DNA of 64,000 nucleotides from Clostridiales bacterium (GCA_015056205.1 SVGS01000008.1:1-64000); one strand, 5' to 3'. Counted from the first letter of the stretch, positions 15,411 to 24,691 are shown. Notes: a model not told the origin generated them from the letters alone. Translations and numbers: made by a program.

Positions 15411-16688
15411 ATGTCCGGTATAGAAACCCGATGCGTTCAGGGCGGTTATACGCCCGGAAACGGTGAACCGCGCCAGATTCCGATTATTCAGTCCACAACA
15501 TTCAAATATGACACCAGCGAAGATATGGGAAAGCTGTTTGACCTGCAGGCGGAAGGCTATTTCTATTCCCGCCTGCAGAATCCCACCTGTGACACCGTGG
15601 CTGCGCGGATCTGTTCCCTGGAAGGCGGATCCGCCGCGATGCTGACCGGTTCCGGGCAGGCCGCCAACTTCTTTGCGGTTTTCAATATTGCCGGCGCGGG
15701 GGATCACGTCGTAGCCAGTTCCGCGATCTACGGCGGAACCTTTAATCTCTTTGCGGTCACCATGAAGAAGATGGGGATCGATTTCACCTTTGTCAGTCCG
15801 GACTGCACAGAGGAGGAGCTGGACGCCGCTTTCCGTCCGAACACGAAGGCTCTCTTCGGTGAAACCATCGCCAATCCCGCGCTCTGCGTGCTGGATATCG
15901 AGATGTTCGCGAAAGCGGCTCACCGGCACGGGGTGCCGCTGATCGTGGACAATACTTTCGCGACTCCGGTCAACTGCAGGCCTTTCGAATGGGGAGCCGA
16001 CATCGTCACCCATTCCACCACCAAGTATATGGACGGCCACGGCAGCGCCGTAGGCGGCTGTATTGTGGACAGCGGCCGTTTTGACTGGGACGCGTACGCG
16101 GAGAAGTATCCGGGGCTGACGACCCCGGATGAAAGCTATCACGGCATCATTTATACCCGTCAGTTCGGCAGGGAAAAGGCCTTCATCACCAAGGCCACCA
16201 GCCAGCTGATGCGGGATCTGGGTTCGGTTCAGAGCCCGCAGAGCGCGTTTCTGCTGGGCCTGGGACTGGAAAGCCTGCACGTCCGGATGGAGCGTCACTG
16301 CGCCAATGCGCAGGCCGTGGCGGAGTTTCTGTCCGGGCATGAGAAGATTACCTGGGTCCGCTACTGCGGTCTGAAGGGCGACCCTTATTATGAGCGCGCC
16401 CGGAAGTATCTTCCGAAGGGCTCCTGCGGAGTGGTTTCCTTTGGGGTCCGGGGCGGAAGAAAAGCGGCGGAAACCTTCATGAAGCATCTGAAGATCGCCG
16501 CCATTGAAACGCATGTCGCCGACGCCCGCACCTGCTGTCTGCATCCCGCCAGCGCCACCCACCGTCAGATGAACGACGAGGAGCTGGCCGCCGCCGGCGT
16601 TTCTCCGGATCTGGTGCGTCTGAGCGTCGGGCTGGAAAGCCTGGAGGATCTGATTACGGATCTGGATCAGGCCCTGAGCGCCGTCTGA
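15411..16688 (+). CDS. O-acetylhomoserine sulfhydrylase (MetY/MetZ-type PLP enzyme)
   Basis: A Cys/Met metabolism PLP-dependent enzyme of 425 residues. The PLP lysine lies in HSTTKYMDGHG, the preceding VDNTFATP and SGQAANFF are family motifs, and GLE(S)LEDL near the C terminus matches aminocarboxypropyltransferases. It is expected to make homocysteine from O-acetylhomoserine and sulfide. ATG at 15411 has AGGAGG seven bases upstream. A TATGAT stands about 65 bases upstream, without a convincing -35. No SAM riboswitch is visible before it. Its stop abuts, without any gap, the stop of the convergent GTPase gene. Confidence 0.88.
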   Translation: MSGIETRCVQGGYTPGNGEPRQIPIIQSTTFKYDTSEDMGKLFDLQAEGYFYSRLQNPTCDTVAARICSLEGGSAAMLTGSGQAANFFAVFNIAGAGDHVVASSAIYGGTFNLFAVTMKKMGIDFTFVSPDCTEEELDAAFRPNTKALFGETIANPALCVLDIEMFAKAAHRHGVPLIVDNTFATPVNCRPFEWGADIVTHSTTKYMDGHGSAVGGCIVDSGRFDWDAYAEKYPGLTTPDESYHGIIYTRQFGREKAFITKATSQLMRDLGSVQSPQSAFLLGLGLESLHVRMERHCANAQAVAEFLSGHEKITWVRYCGLKGDPYYERARKYLPKGSCGVVSFGVRGGRKAAETFMKHLKIAAIETHVADARTCCLHPASATHRQMNDEELAAAGVSPDLVRLSVGLESLEDLITDLDQALSAV

Positions 16689-19343
16689 TTATTCCGGTTC
16701 TTTTTCCCGCTGTTTTTTCCAGGCTTCCTTATACAGCCGTTCCAGGGCGCGTTCGCTTCCGGGACGGTTGTTTTTTTGAAGAAATTCCGCGATGCTTCCC
16801 TGAACCTGCGTGACCTCCCGCCGGAACTCACGGGCCGAAGTGCGCATCGCCTCGTTTCCCAGCGCGATTAGCTGTTCCGGGCGGTCGGAGGTAATGACCC
16901 GGACCCGGGCTTTTTTCCGCGCCAGCAGGGTGGTTTTCTCAATAAAGGCATCCGCCGTCTGCGCTTCCCGGGTATAAACCAGGAAGATATTCCGGTAACG
17001 TTCGGCGGATCCCGGATTTCCCTTTACCTTATAGGCGTCGAAAATCAGAATAATTTCTTTTCCGGTCATTCCGGCATAATCGCAGAGCAGATCGGCCAGC
17101 TGTCCCCGGGCGGCGTCAAAATGATCCGGAAGCAGCTCCTTCCATTCTTCCCAGGCGAAGAGGACATTATAGCCGTCCACCAGAAGAATCTCTCCCTCCG
17201 GCCACAGTTCCCGCCGCTGTTCCGCGGGCTGTGCGGTGGGCTGTTCCCTCGGAACGGGCGCCAGCAGCTGCCGGGACCGGACCGGACCGTAGGTCCGCTC
17301 AAAAATCACCCGCAGCGCTTCGTCCTCTTCCGCTGTTCCCCGGTACCCGGCCGCGGAGGCGGGCGGTTTACCCGCGGCGTTCTCCTCTGTCTCCGGCCGG
17401 GAGGTTCTCATTCCGTTTTCTCTCAGGGGCAGATGCATCCACTGTTCCACCTGCTTCCAGGATACGGTGACGCCGGCCCCGTGTGAACAGAAAACGGAAT
17501 CCGGGGTGTTCATCAGATCCGCCAGCGGATCATAGCCCCGCGCCGCGATCACTTCCTCCGCGTTGACGCATGGAAGGCAGGCCTGGAAGGAGGAGCTCAT
17601 CCGTCCCAGTCCCTTCGTCAGAGAGCTGAGTTCTCTTCCGTAATGCTGACAGGCGGAGGCCGGAGCGGCCGCCCGGATTCTACGGAATCCCTCTTCCGCG
17701 TCCTCCGGCGGATCCTGCTTTGCTCCCATCAGCGTCAGATCATTCATCACCCGGCCCAGATTCTCCTCGGGGACGGTGATTTCCAGGGACAGCCAGGGTT
17801 CCAGCAGCACGCTGCGGGCTTTCATCAGTCCCTGCCGCAGCGCCCGGTAGGTCGCCTGGCGGAAATCGCCGCCTTCCGTGTGCTTCAGATGCGCCCGGCC
17901 GTTGACCAGGGTGATTCGCATATCGGTAATGGGCGATCCGGTCAGAACGCCCCGGTGTGTCTTCTCCTGCAGATGGGTCAGGATCAGCCGCTGCCAGTTC
18001 AGCGCCAGATCATCCGTGGAGACATCGGTTCCGAATACGAGCCCGCTTCCCGGCGGCAGCGGCTCCAGCAGCAGATGAACCTCCGCGTAATGGCGCAGCG
18101 GTTCGTAATGTCCCACACCCTCAACCGGCTCCGCGATCGTCTCCCGGTAAAGCACTCCGGAATCGGCAAAGGATACGGCCAGGCCGAACCGCTCCCGCAT
18201 CCGGTCCCGCAGGACCTCCAGATAAACCTCTCCCATGGAGTGTACCCGGATCTCCCGGCGGGCTTCGATAAACTCCACCTGAAGCAGTGGTTCCTCTTCC
18301 TCCAGCATCCGGAGGCAGTCCAGTGTCCGGTGAAGATCCGCCCCCGGTCCCGGAACCACCCGGCATGCATAGCAGGGGCGCTGGGTCTGCCCGCCGCCTT
18401 TTTTTTCGAATCCCAGTCCGTCTCCCGGCATCGCCCGGGTCAGGCCTGTTACGCAGCACAGTTCCCCGGCTCCGGCTCTCGGCGCCGCCGTATACCGGGC
18501 GCCGGAATACAGGCGGATTTCCGCCGCTTTCTCTGTCCAGGCGTTCTCCCCTTCTCCTCCGGTCAGCGGATCCCGGGCCTTCAGTTCCCCTCCGGTGATT
18601 TTCAGAAAGGTGAGCCGGTTGCCCTGGGGATCCCGGGCAATCTTGTATACTTTGGCTCCGAAGGCCTTCGGCCATTCTCTTTCTTCCGGGAAATCCGCCA
18701 GAAAATCCATCAGCGCTTCCACACCCTCATTGTGCAGTGCGGAGCCGAAGAAGCAGGGAAACAAGGCCCGCGCCCGGACCATGGTACGGATCCGTTTCGG
18801 AGAGATGGTTCCCTCCCGCAGATAGATATCCAGACAGGTTTCATCGCACAGCGCTATTTTTTCCGATGGATCGTCCGCAAAAGAAACAATCCGGTCGGAC
18901 AGAACGGACAGGGAGCGGATCACTTCTTCCCGGTCCCCCTCCATGCGGTCTGTCTTGTTCACAAACAGAATCACCGGAACACCGGCTTTTTCCATCATTC
19001 TCCACAGGGTGCGGGTATGCGCCTGCAGGCCGTCCGGCCCGCTGACCACCAGAACAGCCGCGTCCAGTACGCTGATCGAACGCTCCGTTTCTCCCACAAA
19101 GTCGGTATGCCCGGGAGTATCCACCAGCGTCAGCCGGGTTCCTTTCCAGTCCAGCCTCGCCTCCTTGGAAAAGATGGTGATTCCCCGTTCTTTTTCCATC
19201 CGCTCCGTATCAAGAAAGGTATCCCCATGATCCACCCGGCCCTGCCGCCGCAGAATTCCGCTGAGAAACAGCATGGATTCCGACAGCGTCGTCTTCCCCG
19301 CATCCACATGAGCTGCGAGCCCAACCGCCAGCCTTCCGGCCAT
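16689..19343 (-). CDS. TetM-like translational GTPase fused to a YacP/Rae1-type NYN domain
   Basis: An 884-residue protein. Residues 1 to about 640 are an EF-G-like GTPase of the ribosomal-protection class: P-loop AHVDAGKTT, DTPGHTDF, NKTD, then EF-G-like domains II-V. Residues about 716-884 form an NYN nuclease domain of YacP (Rae1) type: LLVDGYNVLFAW (Asp723), LIFDAYKVKG (Asp769), TADAFIEK (Asp798) and TSDRPEQ (Asp820) are all conserved. Rae1 of Bacillus cuts mRNA in the ribosomal A site, and TetM-like factors also bind there, so the fusion suggests ribosome-targeted RNA cleavage. The domains are joined by a Pro/Glu/Ala linker with FERTYGPVRSR. Simple tetracycline resistance is less likely. 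Confidence 0.85.
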   Translation of the reverse strand: MAGRLAVGLAAHVDAGKTTLSESMLFLSGILRRQGRVDHGDTFLDTERMEKERGITIFSKEARLDWKGTRLTLVDTPGHTDFVGETERSISVLDAAVLVVSGPDGLQAHTRTLWRMMEKAGVPVILFVNKTDRMEGDREEVIRSLSVLSDRIVSFADDPSEKIALCDETCLDIYLREGTISPKRIRTMVRARALFPCFFGSALHNEGVEALMDFLADFPEEREWPKAFGAKVYKIARDPQGNRLTFLKITGGELKARDPLTGGEGENAWTEKAAEIRLYSGARYTAAPRAGAGELCCVTGLTRAMPGDGLGFEKKGGGQTQRPCYACRVVPGPGADLHRTLDCLRMLEEEEPLLQVEFIEARREIRVHSMGEVYLEVLRDRMRERFGLAVSFADSGVLYRETIAEPVEGVGHYEPLRHYAEVHLLLEPLPPGSGLVFGTDVSTDDLALNWQRLILTHLQEKTHRGVLTGSPITDMRITLVNGRAHLKHTEGGDFRQATYRALRQGLMKARSVLLEPWLSLEITVPEENLGRVMNDLTLMGAKQDPPEDAEEGFRRIRAAAPASACQHYGRELSSLTKGLGRMSSSFQACLPCVNAEEVIAARGYDPLADLMNTPDSVFCSHGAGVTVSWKQVEQWMHLPLRENGMRTSRPETEENAAGKPPASAAGYRGTAEEDEALRVIFERTYGPVRSRQLLAPVPREQPTAQPAEQRRELWPEGEILLVDGYNVLFAWEEWKELLPDHFDAARGQLADLLCDYAGMTGKEIILIFDAYKVKGNPGSAERYRNIFLVYTREAQTADAFIEKTTLLARKKARVRVITSDRPEQLIALGNEAMRTSAREFRREVTQVQGSIAEFLQKNNRPGSERALERLYKEAWKKQREKEPE

Positions 19344-19379
19344 GCCGCTCTCCTCCTTTCGGTGGTCCCCCGGATGATT

Positions 19380-20543
19380 TCAGTTCACGGATTCCGTATT
19401 GTCCCGTTTGTCCGATAGCTGTTTTGAGGCTTCCTCCGCCTCCATCTCGCATACCAGCGGCATGTATTCCTTCATCCGGAACATGGCCTTTACCCGTTTG
19501 TGATCCCGGAAATCCAGCCAGCCTCCGCCGTCGTTGGTCTTCACCGTCGCGTTCACTCTCGTATTCGGCAGCGCCTCCTGCAGCTCCCGGGCAACCTCCC
19601 TGTCCACGGGATCAGCCAGTTTGGAACTGTTGGCATATCCGATCCACAGATGCTCCAGGCTGGTCAGCGCCTTCAGCGGCAGCAGATCCTGAATCAGATT
19701 GAAATCCAGATTCAGATGCCGAAGCCGCTTCAGCGAAGTCAGCGGCGTGATATCCGTGATTTTGTTCTTGTACATTTCCAGATACAGAAGATCCGTCAGA
19801 GACCCGATCGGAGTAATATCGCAGGAAATCCGGTCGTCCGACAGGATCAGCACCCTCAGCTTCGGCAGATGATACAGAAAGGACAGATCCCCGATTTCGT
19901 TATGGCCGATATCCAGCGCCAGCAGATTCGGGCAGTAGCGCAGCAGGGCAAAATCTTCCTCCGTATGCCGTTTTTCATGGTCATAATGCAGGGTGGAAAA
20001 AACTTCCGCGTCCGTGCGAACCTGGTGATTGGCCAGCTGGATCGTCCAGTCGAAGGTCACGCCGGGGAATCTTCTTTCCAGTTCCGCAATCTGTTCCGCG
20101 TTCACAGGGCTGGCAAACATCTCCACATGTTCCAGCTCCGGCAGCAGTGAAAGGAAATCACAGAAAGCGTCGAATCCGGCTTTCTCAAAGGTCACCTTCC
20201 CCATCTCGAGCACCCGGGTATCCGGTGAAACCGTCAGTCTTCCGAAGGTTGGCAGCGGTGCCTCCGTTTCCTCCGGCAGCGTTCCCCCTTCCGCGTTTTC
20301 CGGAGCGGTCGTTTCCGCCGAAACCGTACCCTCTCCCTGCGCCGCGGTCTGCGTTTCCGCCGGAACTGCCTTTTCTTCTTGCACCGTAACCCGGGTTTCG
20401 GTTTCCGGTGAAACCGTGTTCTCTCCCTGCACCGCAGTCCGGGTTTCCGTTTCCGCAGCCGCCGCGCCGGCCGTCATCATCAGCGCGGTCAGCCCGGCCA
20501 GCAGGCGGATCCTCGCCCCGGTCCGGAATCTGAATTCAGTCAT
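19380..20543 (-). CDS. secreted leucine-rich repeat protein
   Basis: About 387 residues. A signal peptide (LLAGLTALMMTAGAAAA) is followed by a Thr/Glu/Val-rich segment (about 32-85) made of imperfect 16-residue tandem copies (TETRTAVQGENTVSPE, TETRVTVQEEKAVPAE and a shortened third). Then come internalin-like LRRs with repeat cores such as LLALDIGHNEIGDLSFL, YLEMYKNKITDITPL and HLNLDFNLIQDLLPL. Such proteins are exported and usually bind proteins or glycans. The ATG at 20543 follows GAGGATGGGG; an in-frame start at 20591 overlaps the promoter. No anchor motif is seen at the C terminus. It lies 36 bases upstream of the GTPase-NYN gene and could be cotranscribed. Confidence 0.8.
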   Translation of the reverse strand: MTEFRFRTGARIRLLAGLTALMMTAGAAAAETETRTAVQGENTVSPETETRVTVQEEKAVPAETQTAAQGEGTVSAETTAPENAEGGTLPEETEAPLPTFGRLTVSPDTRVLEMGKVTFEKAGFDAFCDFLSLLPELEHVEMFASPVNAEQIAELERRFPGVTFDWTIQLANHQVRTDAEVFSTLHYDHEKRHTEEDFALLRYCPNLLALDIGHNEIGDLSFLYHLPKLRVLILSDDRISCDITPIGSLTDLLYLEMYKNKITDITPLTSLKRLRHLNLDFNLIQDLLPLKALTSLEHLWIGYANSSKLADPVDREVARELQEALPNTRVNATVKTNDGGGWLDFRDHKRVKAMFRMKEYMPLVCEMEAEEASKQLSDKRDNTESVN

Positions 20544-20578
20544 GCCGCCCCATCCTCGTTTCCTTTGATTTCTCAGGG

Positions 20579-20608
20579 ATTGTAACATCAAAGAAGACGC
20601 TCCGTCAA
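20579..20608 (-). promoter_or_regulatory. promoter of the LRR gene
   Basis: TTGACG (minus strand, 20603-20608) and TACAAT (20579-20584) with an 18-base spacer, about 36 bases before the LRR start. It may also drive the GTPase-NYN gene downstream. Confidence 0.6.
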
Positions 20609-20665
20609 TTCCGCGGCAAGTCTGTCAGGCGGTTCTCCCGCTCTTTTGCCGCTCCGGCAGGCCGG

Positions 20666-20719
20666 GAACAAAAGAAGAACGCGCACAGTCCCGGATAAAT
20701 CCCGGTGCTGTACGCGTTC
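20666..20719 (-). terminator. terminator of the fbp-like operon
   Basis: A long stem (GAACGCG..ACAG..CCGGGA with its complement, around a TTTA loop, 20677-20719) is followed on the minus strand by TTCTTTTGTT. It lies 35 bases after the stop of the ABC ATPase gene. Confidence 0.8.
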
Positions 20720-20753
20720 GCCCTGTTCTGATTTCAGGAAAGAATCCGGAGGA

Positions 20754-21851
20754 TTACACCTTCAGCAGATGCGCACACTCGCTCCGGAAAGAGATCGCCG
20801 CCTGGTCCCCGACCCGGAAGGTTTTCTTCCCGATGGGGCAGTTATCGGCAATCTTGACCAGGGTGTCGCCTACCCGGACATGGTAGTTCTGATAGGAGCC
20901 CATAAAGCAGCTCAGCTCCACCGTACAGGGAAGCTGTCCCTGATCCGCAATCTCGATGGCTTCCGGCCGGAGAACAATCTCCGCGCCCTCCCCGGGATGA
21001 TTCTCGTCGGACCTCACCCGCACCGGATATCCATAGACTTCCGCGACCGCGTTTTCTCCTTCCCGGCCCGTTACCCTGCAGGGCAGGAAGTTGCACTCGC
21101 CGATGAAGTCCGCCACAAATTCGCTGTTGGGATGATAATAAATCTCCGTCGGAGAGCCCATCTGAGCGATCACCCCGTCCTTCATCAGGATGATATTGTC
21201 CGAAATGGCCATGGCCTCGCTCTGATCATGTGTTACATAGATCGCGGTGATCCCGAGCGTCTGCTGGATGCGGCGGATTTCCGTCCGCATCTGAACCCGC
21301 AGCTTCGCGTCCAGATTGCTCAGCGGTTCGTCAAAAAGCAGCACGCCCGGTTCCACCACCAGGGCCCGCGCCAGCGCCACCCGCTGCTGCTGACCGCCGG
21401 ACAGCTGATTGGTCATCCGCTGTTCCATATCGGAAAGCTCCACCAGTTTCAGGATGTTCGTCACCTTTTCCCGGATGACATCCCGTGGCATCTTCCGCAG
21501 CTTCAGCCCGTAGGCTACATTATCGAACACATTGTAATGGGGAAACAATGCATAGCTCTGGAACACCATGGCCGTATCCCGCTTGTTGGGGGTCAGCCGG
21601 TTGATCGGTTCCCCGCCCAGATAAATCTCCCCTTCGTCCGGCGATTCAAACCCGGCGATCATCCGCAGGGTGGTGGTCTTGCCGCACCCGGAAGGCCCCA
21701 GCAGCGTCACAAAGCTGCCGGGTTCTATATTCAGACTGACATCGTGAACCGCGTAGAAATCCTTCCCGGTTTTGGGGTTCTGGTAGATCTTGCTGATATG
21801 CTCCAGCCGGACGCCCTTCGGCTCTTTCTTCCCTGTTGCGCTCATGGTCAT
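20754..21851 (-). CDS. ABC importer ATPase, PotA/FbpC type
   Basis: A 365-residue ATP-binding subunit of an importer for iron(III), polyamine or phosphonate-like substrates. Walker A is LLGPSGCGKTTTLRMIAG, the signature LSGGQQQRVALARAL, Walker B VLLFDEPLSNLD, and the switch histidine is in YVTHDQSEAMA. Residues after about 240 are a TOBE domain (FIGECNFLPCRV, VLRPEAIEI). It overlaps the permease by four bases; ATG at 21851 and a second ATG two codons later both fit the GGAGGGTGA ribosome site. The substrate cannot be fixed because the partner binding protein is broken. Confidence 0.9.
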   Translation of the reverse strand: MTMSATGKKEPKGVRLEHISKIYQNPKTGKDFYAVHDVSLNIEPGSFVTLLGPSGCGKTTTLRMIAGFESPDEGEIYLGGEPINRLTPNKRDTAMVFQSYALFPHYNVFDNVAYGLKLRKMPRDVIREKVTNILKLVELSDMEQRMTNQLSGGQQQRVALARALVVEPGVLLFDEPLSNLDAKLRVQMRTEIRRIQQTLGITAIYVTHDQSEAMAISDNIILMKDGVIAQMGSPTEIYYHPNSEFVADFIGECNFLPCRVTGREGENAVAEVYGYPVRVRSDENHPGEGAEIVLRPEAIEIADQGQLPCTVELSCFMGSYQNYHVRVGDTLVKIADNCPIGKKTFRVGDQAAISFRSECAHLLKV

Positions 21852-23560
21852 TCACCCTCCTTAACCTTCCGGCTGGTGCCGAAGTGTTTGATAATAAAGT
21901 TCATCAGCAGAACCGATCCGTAGGTAATAATAATCAGGATCGTAGCAAATGCGCAGGCGATGCTGAATGCGCCCTTTTCGGCGAATTCGTTGATCTGCAC
22001 CGTAATCAGCAGATAGCTTGGGGTGACCAGCAGAATAATGGCGGAAATTGCCGTAATCGACCGGACAAAGGCAGTCACCAGGCCGGAAAGGAAGGAATCC
22101 TTGATCAGCGGCAGGGTAACCGATGTGAATACCTTCAGGCTGTTCGCCCCCATATCGTAAGCGCTTTCCTCGATGGATTTATCGATCTGCCGCAGAGCGG
22201 AGATTCCGGATCGGGTTCCGGTAGGCAGCGAACGCACAATGAATACGATCACCAGGATCGCCCCTGTGCCATAGAGGCCGCTGAGCAGGCCGGTGTGGAA
22301 GAGGCCGTTGGCAAACCCCCGGATATATCCGACGCCCAGCACCGTGCCGGGCACGGCCATCGCCAGGATGGACACGGCTTCGATGAATCCCTTTCCCCGG
22401 AATTTCCGTTTGACCACCAGGTAGGAGATAATCATGCTGAGCAGCGCGGTAATCGGAGCCGCGATGATGGACAGCACAAAGGAATCGGTGAACGCCCGCA
22501 GGCCGCGGTAACGGGTAAAGACCTGTTCAAACCATTTGAACGTCAGCGGCGTGAACTTGTAACCCCAGGTGGGGAACAGCGCCCCGATCGGCACGCACAG
22601 ATACATCATAATGACAAAGATTGCAGCCAGAGAGCAGAGAATCGTCAGCGGAATCGTGACGGACTTGTCCTCGATCAGCATCCTTGCCCGGCTCGCTTTG
22701 CCGGACAGCGTCGCGGCCGTTTTCCGTTCCAGATAATATTTCTGTACGGCAAACATGATCAGCGTAATACACAGAAGCACCACAGCCATCGCCGCCGCGC
22801 CTTCCTTGTCCATGGCGCCGGTGATCTGCAGATAGATTGTGGTAGCCAGTGTATCATAGCTTCCCCCGATGATCATCGGATTGGCAAAGTCCGCGATGGA
22901 CTCAATAAATGTCACCAGAAAAGCGTTTCCGAGACCGGGCAGCAGCAGGGGCAGCGTCACCGTCGTGAACACCTTCCAGCGGGAAGCGCCCATATCCCGG
23001 GAGGCTTCCTCCATGGAGGGATCAATGTTTTTCAGCAGCCCTTTCATCATCATATAGCATACGGGGAAGAAAGTCAGCGTCTGCACGATGACAATTCCCC
23101 AGTAGCCGTAGATATTATTGTCATATATGCCCAGCGCAAACCGGGTAATCAGTCCGGTCCGGCCGAACAGCATGATCATGGACAGGGAAAGAACAAAAGG
23201 CGGAGAAACCACCGGCAGCATCGATACCACCTTGAACAAACCGCCTACAACCTTCCGCATCCTGACGTATACTTCCACATAGGCGAACAGGAGGCCGATC
23301 AGGGTGGAAAGGATCCCCACCACAAATCCGACTTTCAGGGTGTTGGTGATCGCTGTCCGGAAATTTCTCAGCTGAAAAATCCGGCTAAAGGTATCCAGGG
23401 AGAATCCTTTGGAACCATACAGACTGTCTACCAGCAAAATTGCCAGCGGATACAGGATAAACAGGGTCAGAAAAGCGATCAGCAGGACGATGGTGGTCAT
23501 CATGATCGGATCCGCCATCAGCTTTTTCCGGTCCAGCGCGGCGCTTTGCCGTTGAGCCAT
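21848..23560 (-). CDS. double-domain ABC importer permease, FbpB type
   Basis: A 570-residue permease formed by two fused binding-protein-dependent transport domains of about six membrane segments each. Both ATPase-docking EAA loops are visible: EEASRDMGASRWKVF with LPLLLPG in the first half, and EESAYDMGANSLKVF with LPLIKDS in the second. This fused form is typical of iron(III) (FbpB), thiamine and aminoethylphosphonate importers. The start is supported by GAGGAGGGG just upstream. It is separated from the binding-protein gene by about 100 bases with a strong hairpin, so its expression is probably lower than that of the binding protein. Confidence 0.9.
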   Translation of the reverse strand: MAQRQSAALDRKKLMADPIMMTTIVLLIAFLTLFILYPLAILLVDSLYGSKGFSLDTFSRIFQLRNFRTAITNTLKVGFVVGILSTLIGLLFAYVEVYVRMRKVVGGLFKVVSMLPVVSPPFVLSLSMIMLFGRTGLITRFALGIYDNNIYGYWGIVIVQTLTFFPVCYMMMKGLLKNIDPSMEEASRDMGASRWKVFTTVTLPLLLPGLGNAFLVTFIESIADFANPMIIGGSYDTLATTIYLQITGAMDKEGAAAMAVVLLCITLIMFAVQKYYLERKTAATLSGKASRARMLIEDKSVTIPLTILCSLAAIFVIMMYLCVPIGALFPTWGYKFTPLTFKWFEQVFTRYRGLRAFTDSFVLSIIAAPITALLSMIISYLVVKRKFRGKGFIEAVSILAMAVPGTVLGVGYIRGFANGLFHTGLLSGLYGTGAILVIVFIVRSLPTGTRSGISALRQIDKSIEESAYDMGANSLKVFTSVTLPLIKDSFLSGLVTAFVRSITAISAIILLVTPSYLLITVQINEFAEKGAFSIACAFATILIIITYGSVLLMNFIIKHFGTSRKVKEGE

Positions 23561-23605
23561 AGGCTCCCCTCCTCTCTTTCTGTGCCTTCAATGGGCGGTT
23601 TCCGC

Positions 23606-23633
23606 AAAAATCCCCGCCCCGGTGGGGGCGGGG
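23606..23633 (-). terminator. intercistronic terminator/attenuator
   Basis: CCCCGCCCC (23612-23620) pairs with GGGGCGGGG (within 23624-23633) around a short loop; on the minus strand it is followed by ATTTTTG. Lying between the binding-protein gene and the permease gene, it should let only part of the transcripts continue. Confidence 0.8.
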
Positions 23634-23661
23634 AAAAAGGATCAGACTGAGCCTTTCCGGA

Positions 23662-24368
23662 TTATTCGGTCTTGAACCGGTCGTCCGCAGCGGAGCCCAG
23701 GGCTTCCATCACTTCCTGGACGTAGGTCGCCGTATTGGCCGCCGCGTCGGCGAAATCGTACTTATCCCATACCAGGCTGGGATCCAGACCGAACTGAGCG
23801 GCCTCCTTGGGCTGCTCGGCGTTGTCGATCACCAGGAACTGATAGGAACCGTGGGTCGCGGCCAGCTGCACGCACTCAGGAGACAGCGCGTATTCCACGA
23901 ACAGTTTGGCAGCGTTGGGATGCTTCGCTCCCTTGAAGATAGCCACCGGTCCGATTTCGCAGGAGGTGCCGTCTTCGGGGATGATCAGCTGAATATTATC
24001 ATAGCCGTTATCCACGATCTGGGTGATGCCGTCATGCAGGAAGCCGATGCCGATGACGCACTCGCCGGTACCGACATTCTTGGAGGGGCCGGAGCCGGAC
24101 TTGGTGTAGACCTGGATGTTCTTGTCCAGATTGACCAGATACTTGATTCCTTCGTCATGGCCCTTCATCTGAAGCAGGGTGTTCACAACCAGCTTCGCGG
24201 TGCCGGCGGTATTGTAGTTGGACAGCCAGATCAGGCCCTTGTATTCTTCCTTCAGCAGGTCGTCCCAGGTCTTGGGAGCTTCCAGGTTCAGGCGGGAACC
24301 TCCGCCAGCGCGGCGGCGCAGGACAGCAGCATGGACAGAGCCAGCAGCACAGCAAACAGTTTCTTCAT
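23662..24368 (-). pseudogene. ABC substrate-binding protein, internally deleted and frameshifted
   Basis: A good start (24368, GGAGG nine bases upstream) opens a signal peptide MKKLFAVLLALSMLLSCAAA that stops after 26 codons (24288). From base 24291 another frame carries the C-terminal part of a type-1/2 iron-family binding protein (LNLEAPKTWDDLLKEEY, WLSNYNTAGTAKLVVNT, GPVAIFKGAKHPNAAKLF) to the stop at 23662. The roughly 100 residues that normally separate these parts are absent, so a deletion joined the signal peptide to the middle of the gene out of frame. The promoter, permease and ATPase remain intact. Either recent gene decay or an assembly deletion. A GTG at 24186 is the first possible internal start. 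Confidence 0.85.
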
Positions 24369-24396
24369 GAATGCAAACCTCCTTTATATTTCCTCT

Positions 24397-24415
24397 CGCC
24401 GCGTTCCACGCGGCG
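24397..24415 (-). other. 5' UTR hairpin of the fbp-like operon
   Basis: Perfect CGCCGCGT / ACGCGGCG stem with a 3-base loop, some 30 bases before the binding-protein start and about 60 bases after its promoter. No T run follows, so it is not a terminator; it may protect the mRNA 5' end. Confidence 0.5.
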
Positions 24416-24476
24416 GAAAGTACAGCGGAACACCCGGAACCCCGGTCCCTTATTTATATCCGTTTCAGCTGTATGT

Positions 24477-24505
24477 ATGATAACATGCCCGCCCGTCTCT
24501 GTCAA
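24477..24505 (-). promoter_or_regulatory. promoter of the fbp-like operon
   Basis: Consensus TTGACA (minus strand, 24500-24505), a 17-base spacer and TATCAT (24477-24482), roughly 110 bases before the binding-protein start. The leader in between contains the 24397-24415 hairpin. The remaining 24506-24617 stretch shows nothing recognisable. Confidence 0.75.
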
Positions 24506-24617
24506 GAAAATCCGAAAACGTTACCGTTTTTTCCTGTTCCGTGTGATCCGGAAATTTCCCGCCGGACGGCCGCTTCCCGTTCCCTTCCCTTTTCCGTCTC
24601 CCAAAAACCGCGCAAAC

Positions 24618-24662
24618 AAAAAGGGGGGGGCAACAGCCGGAAAACACCGGTCGTTTGCCCCC
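24618..24662 (-). terminator. terminator of the xylB-nrdR-GlsB operon
   Basis: GGGGGCAAACGACCGG pairs with CCGGCTGTTGCCCCC around a short loop and is followed by TTTTTG on the minus strand. It lies 30 bases after the GlsB-like stop. Confidence 0.85.
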
Positions 24663-24691
24663 TGTCAGTCGAAAGTTCTGTCTCCGCGGGT

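Noticed and set aside
16689..19343. Simple tetracycline resistance gene tet(M)
   Set aside because: The GTPase part is in the TetM class, but the added nuclease domain and divergence make a resistance call unsafe.
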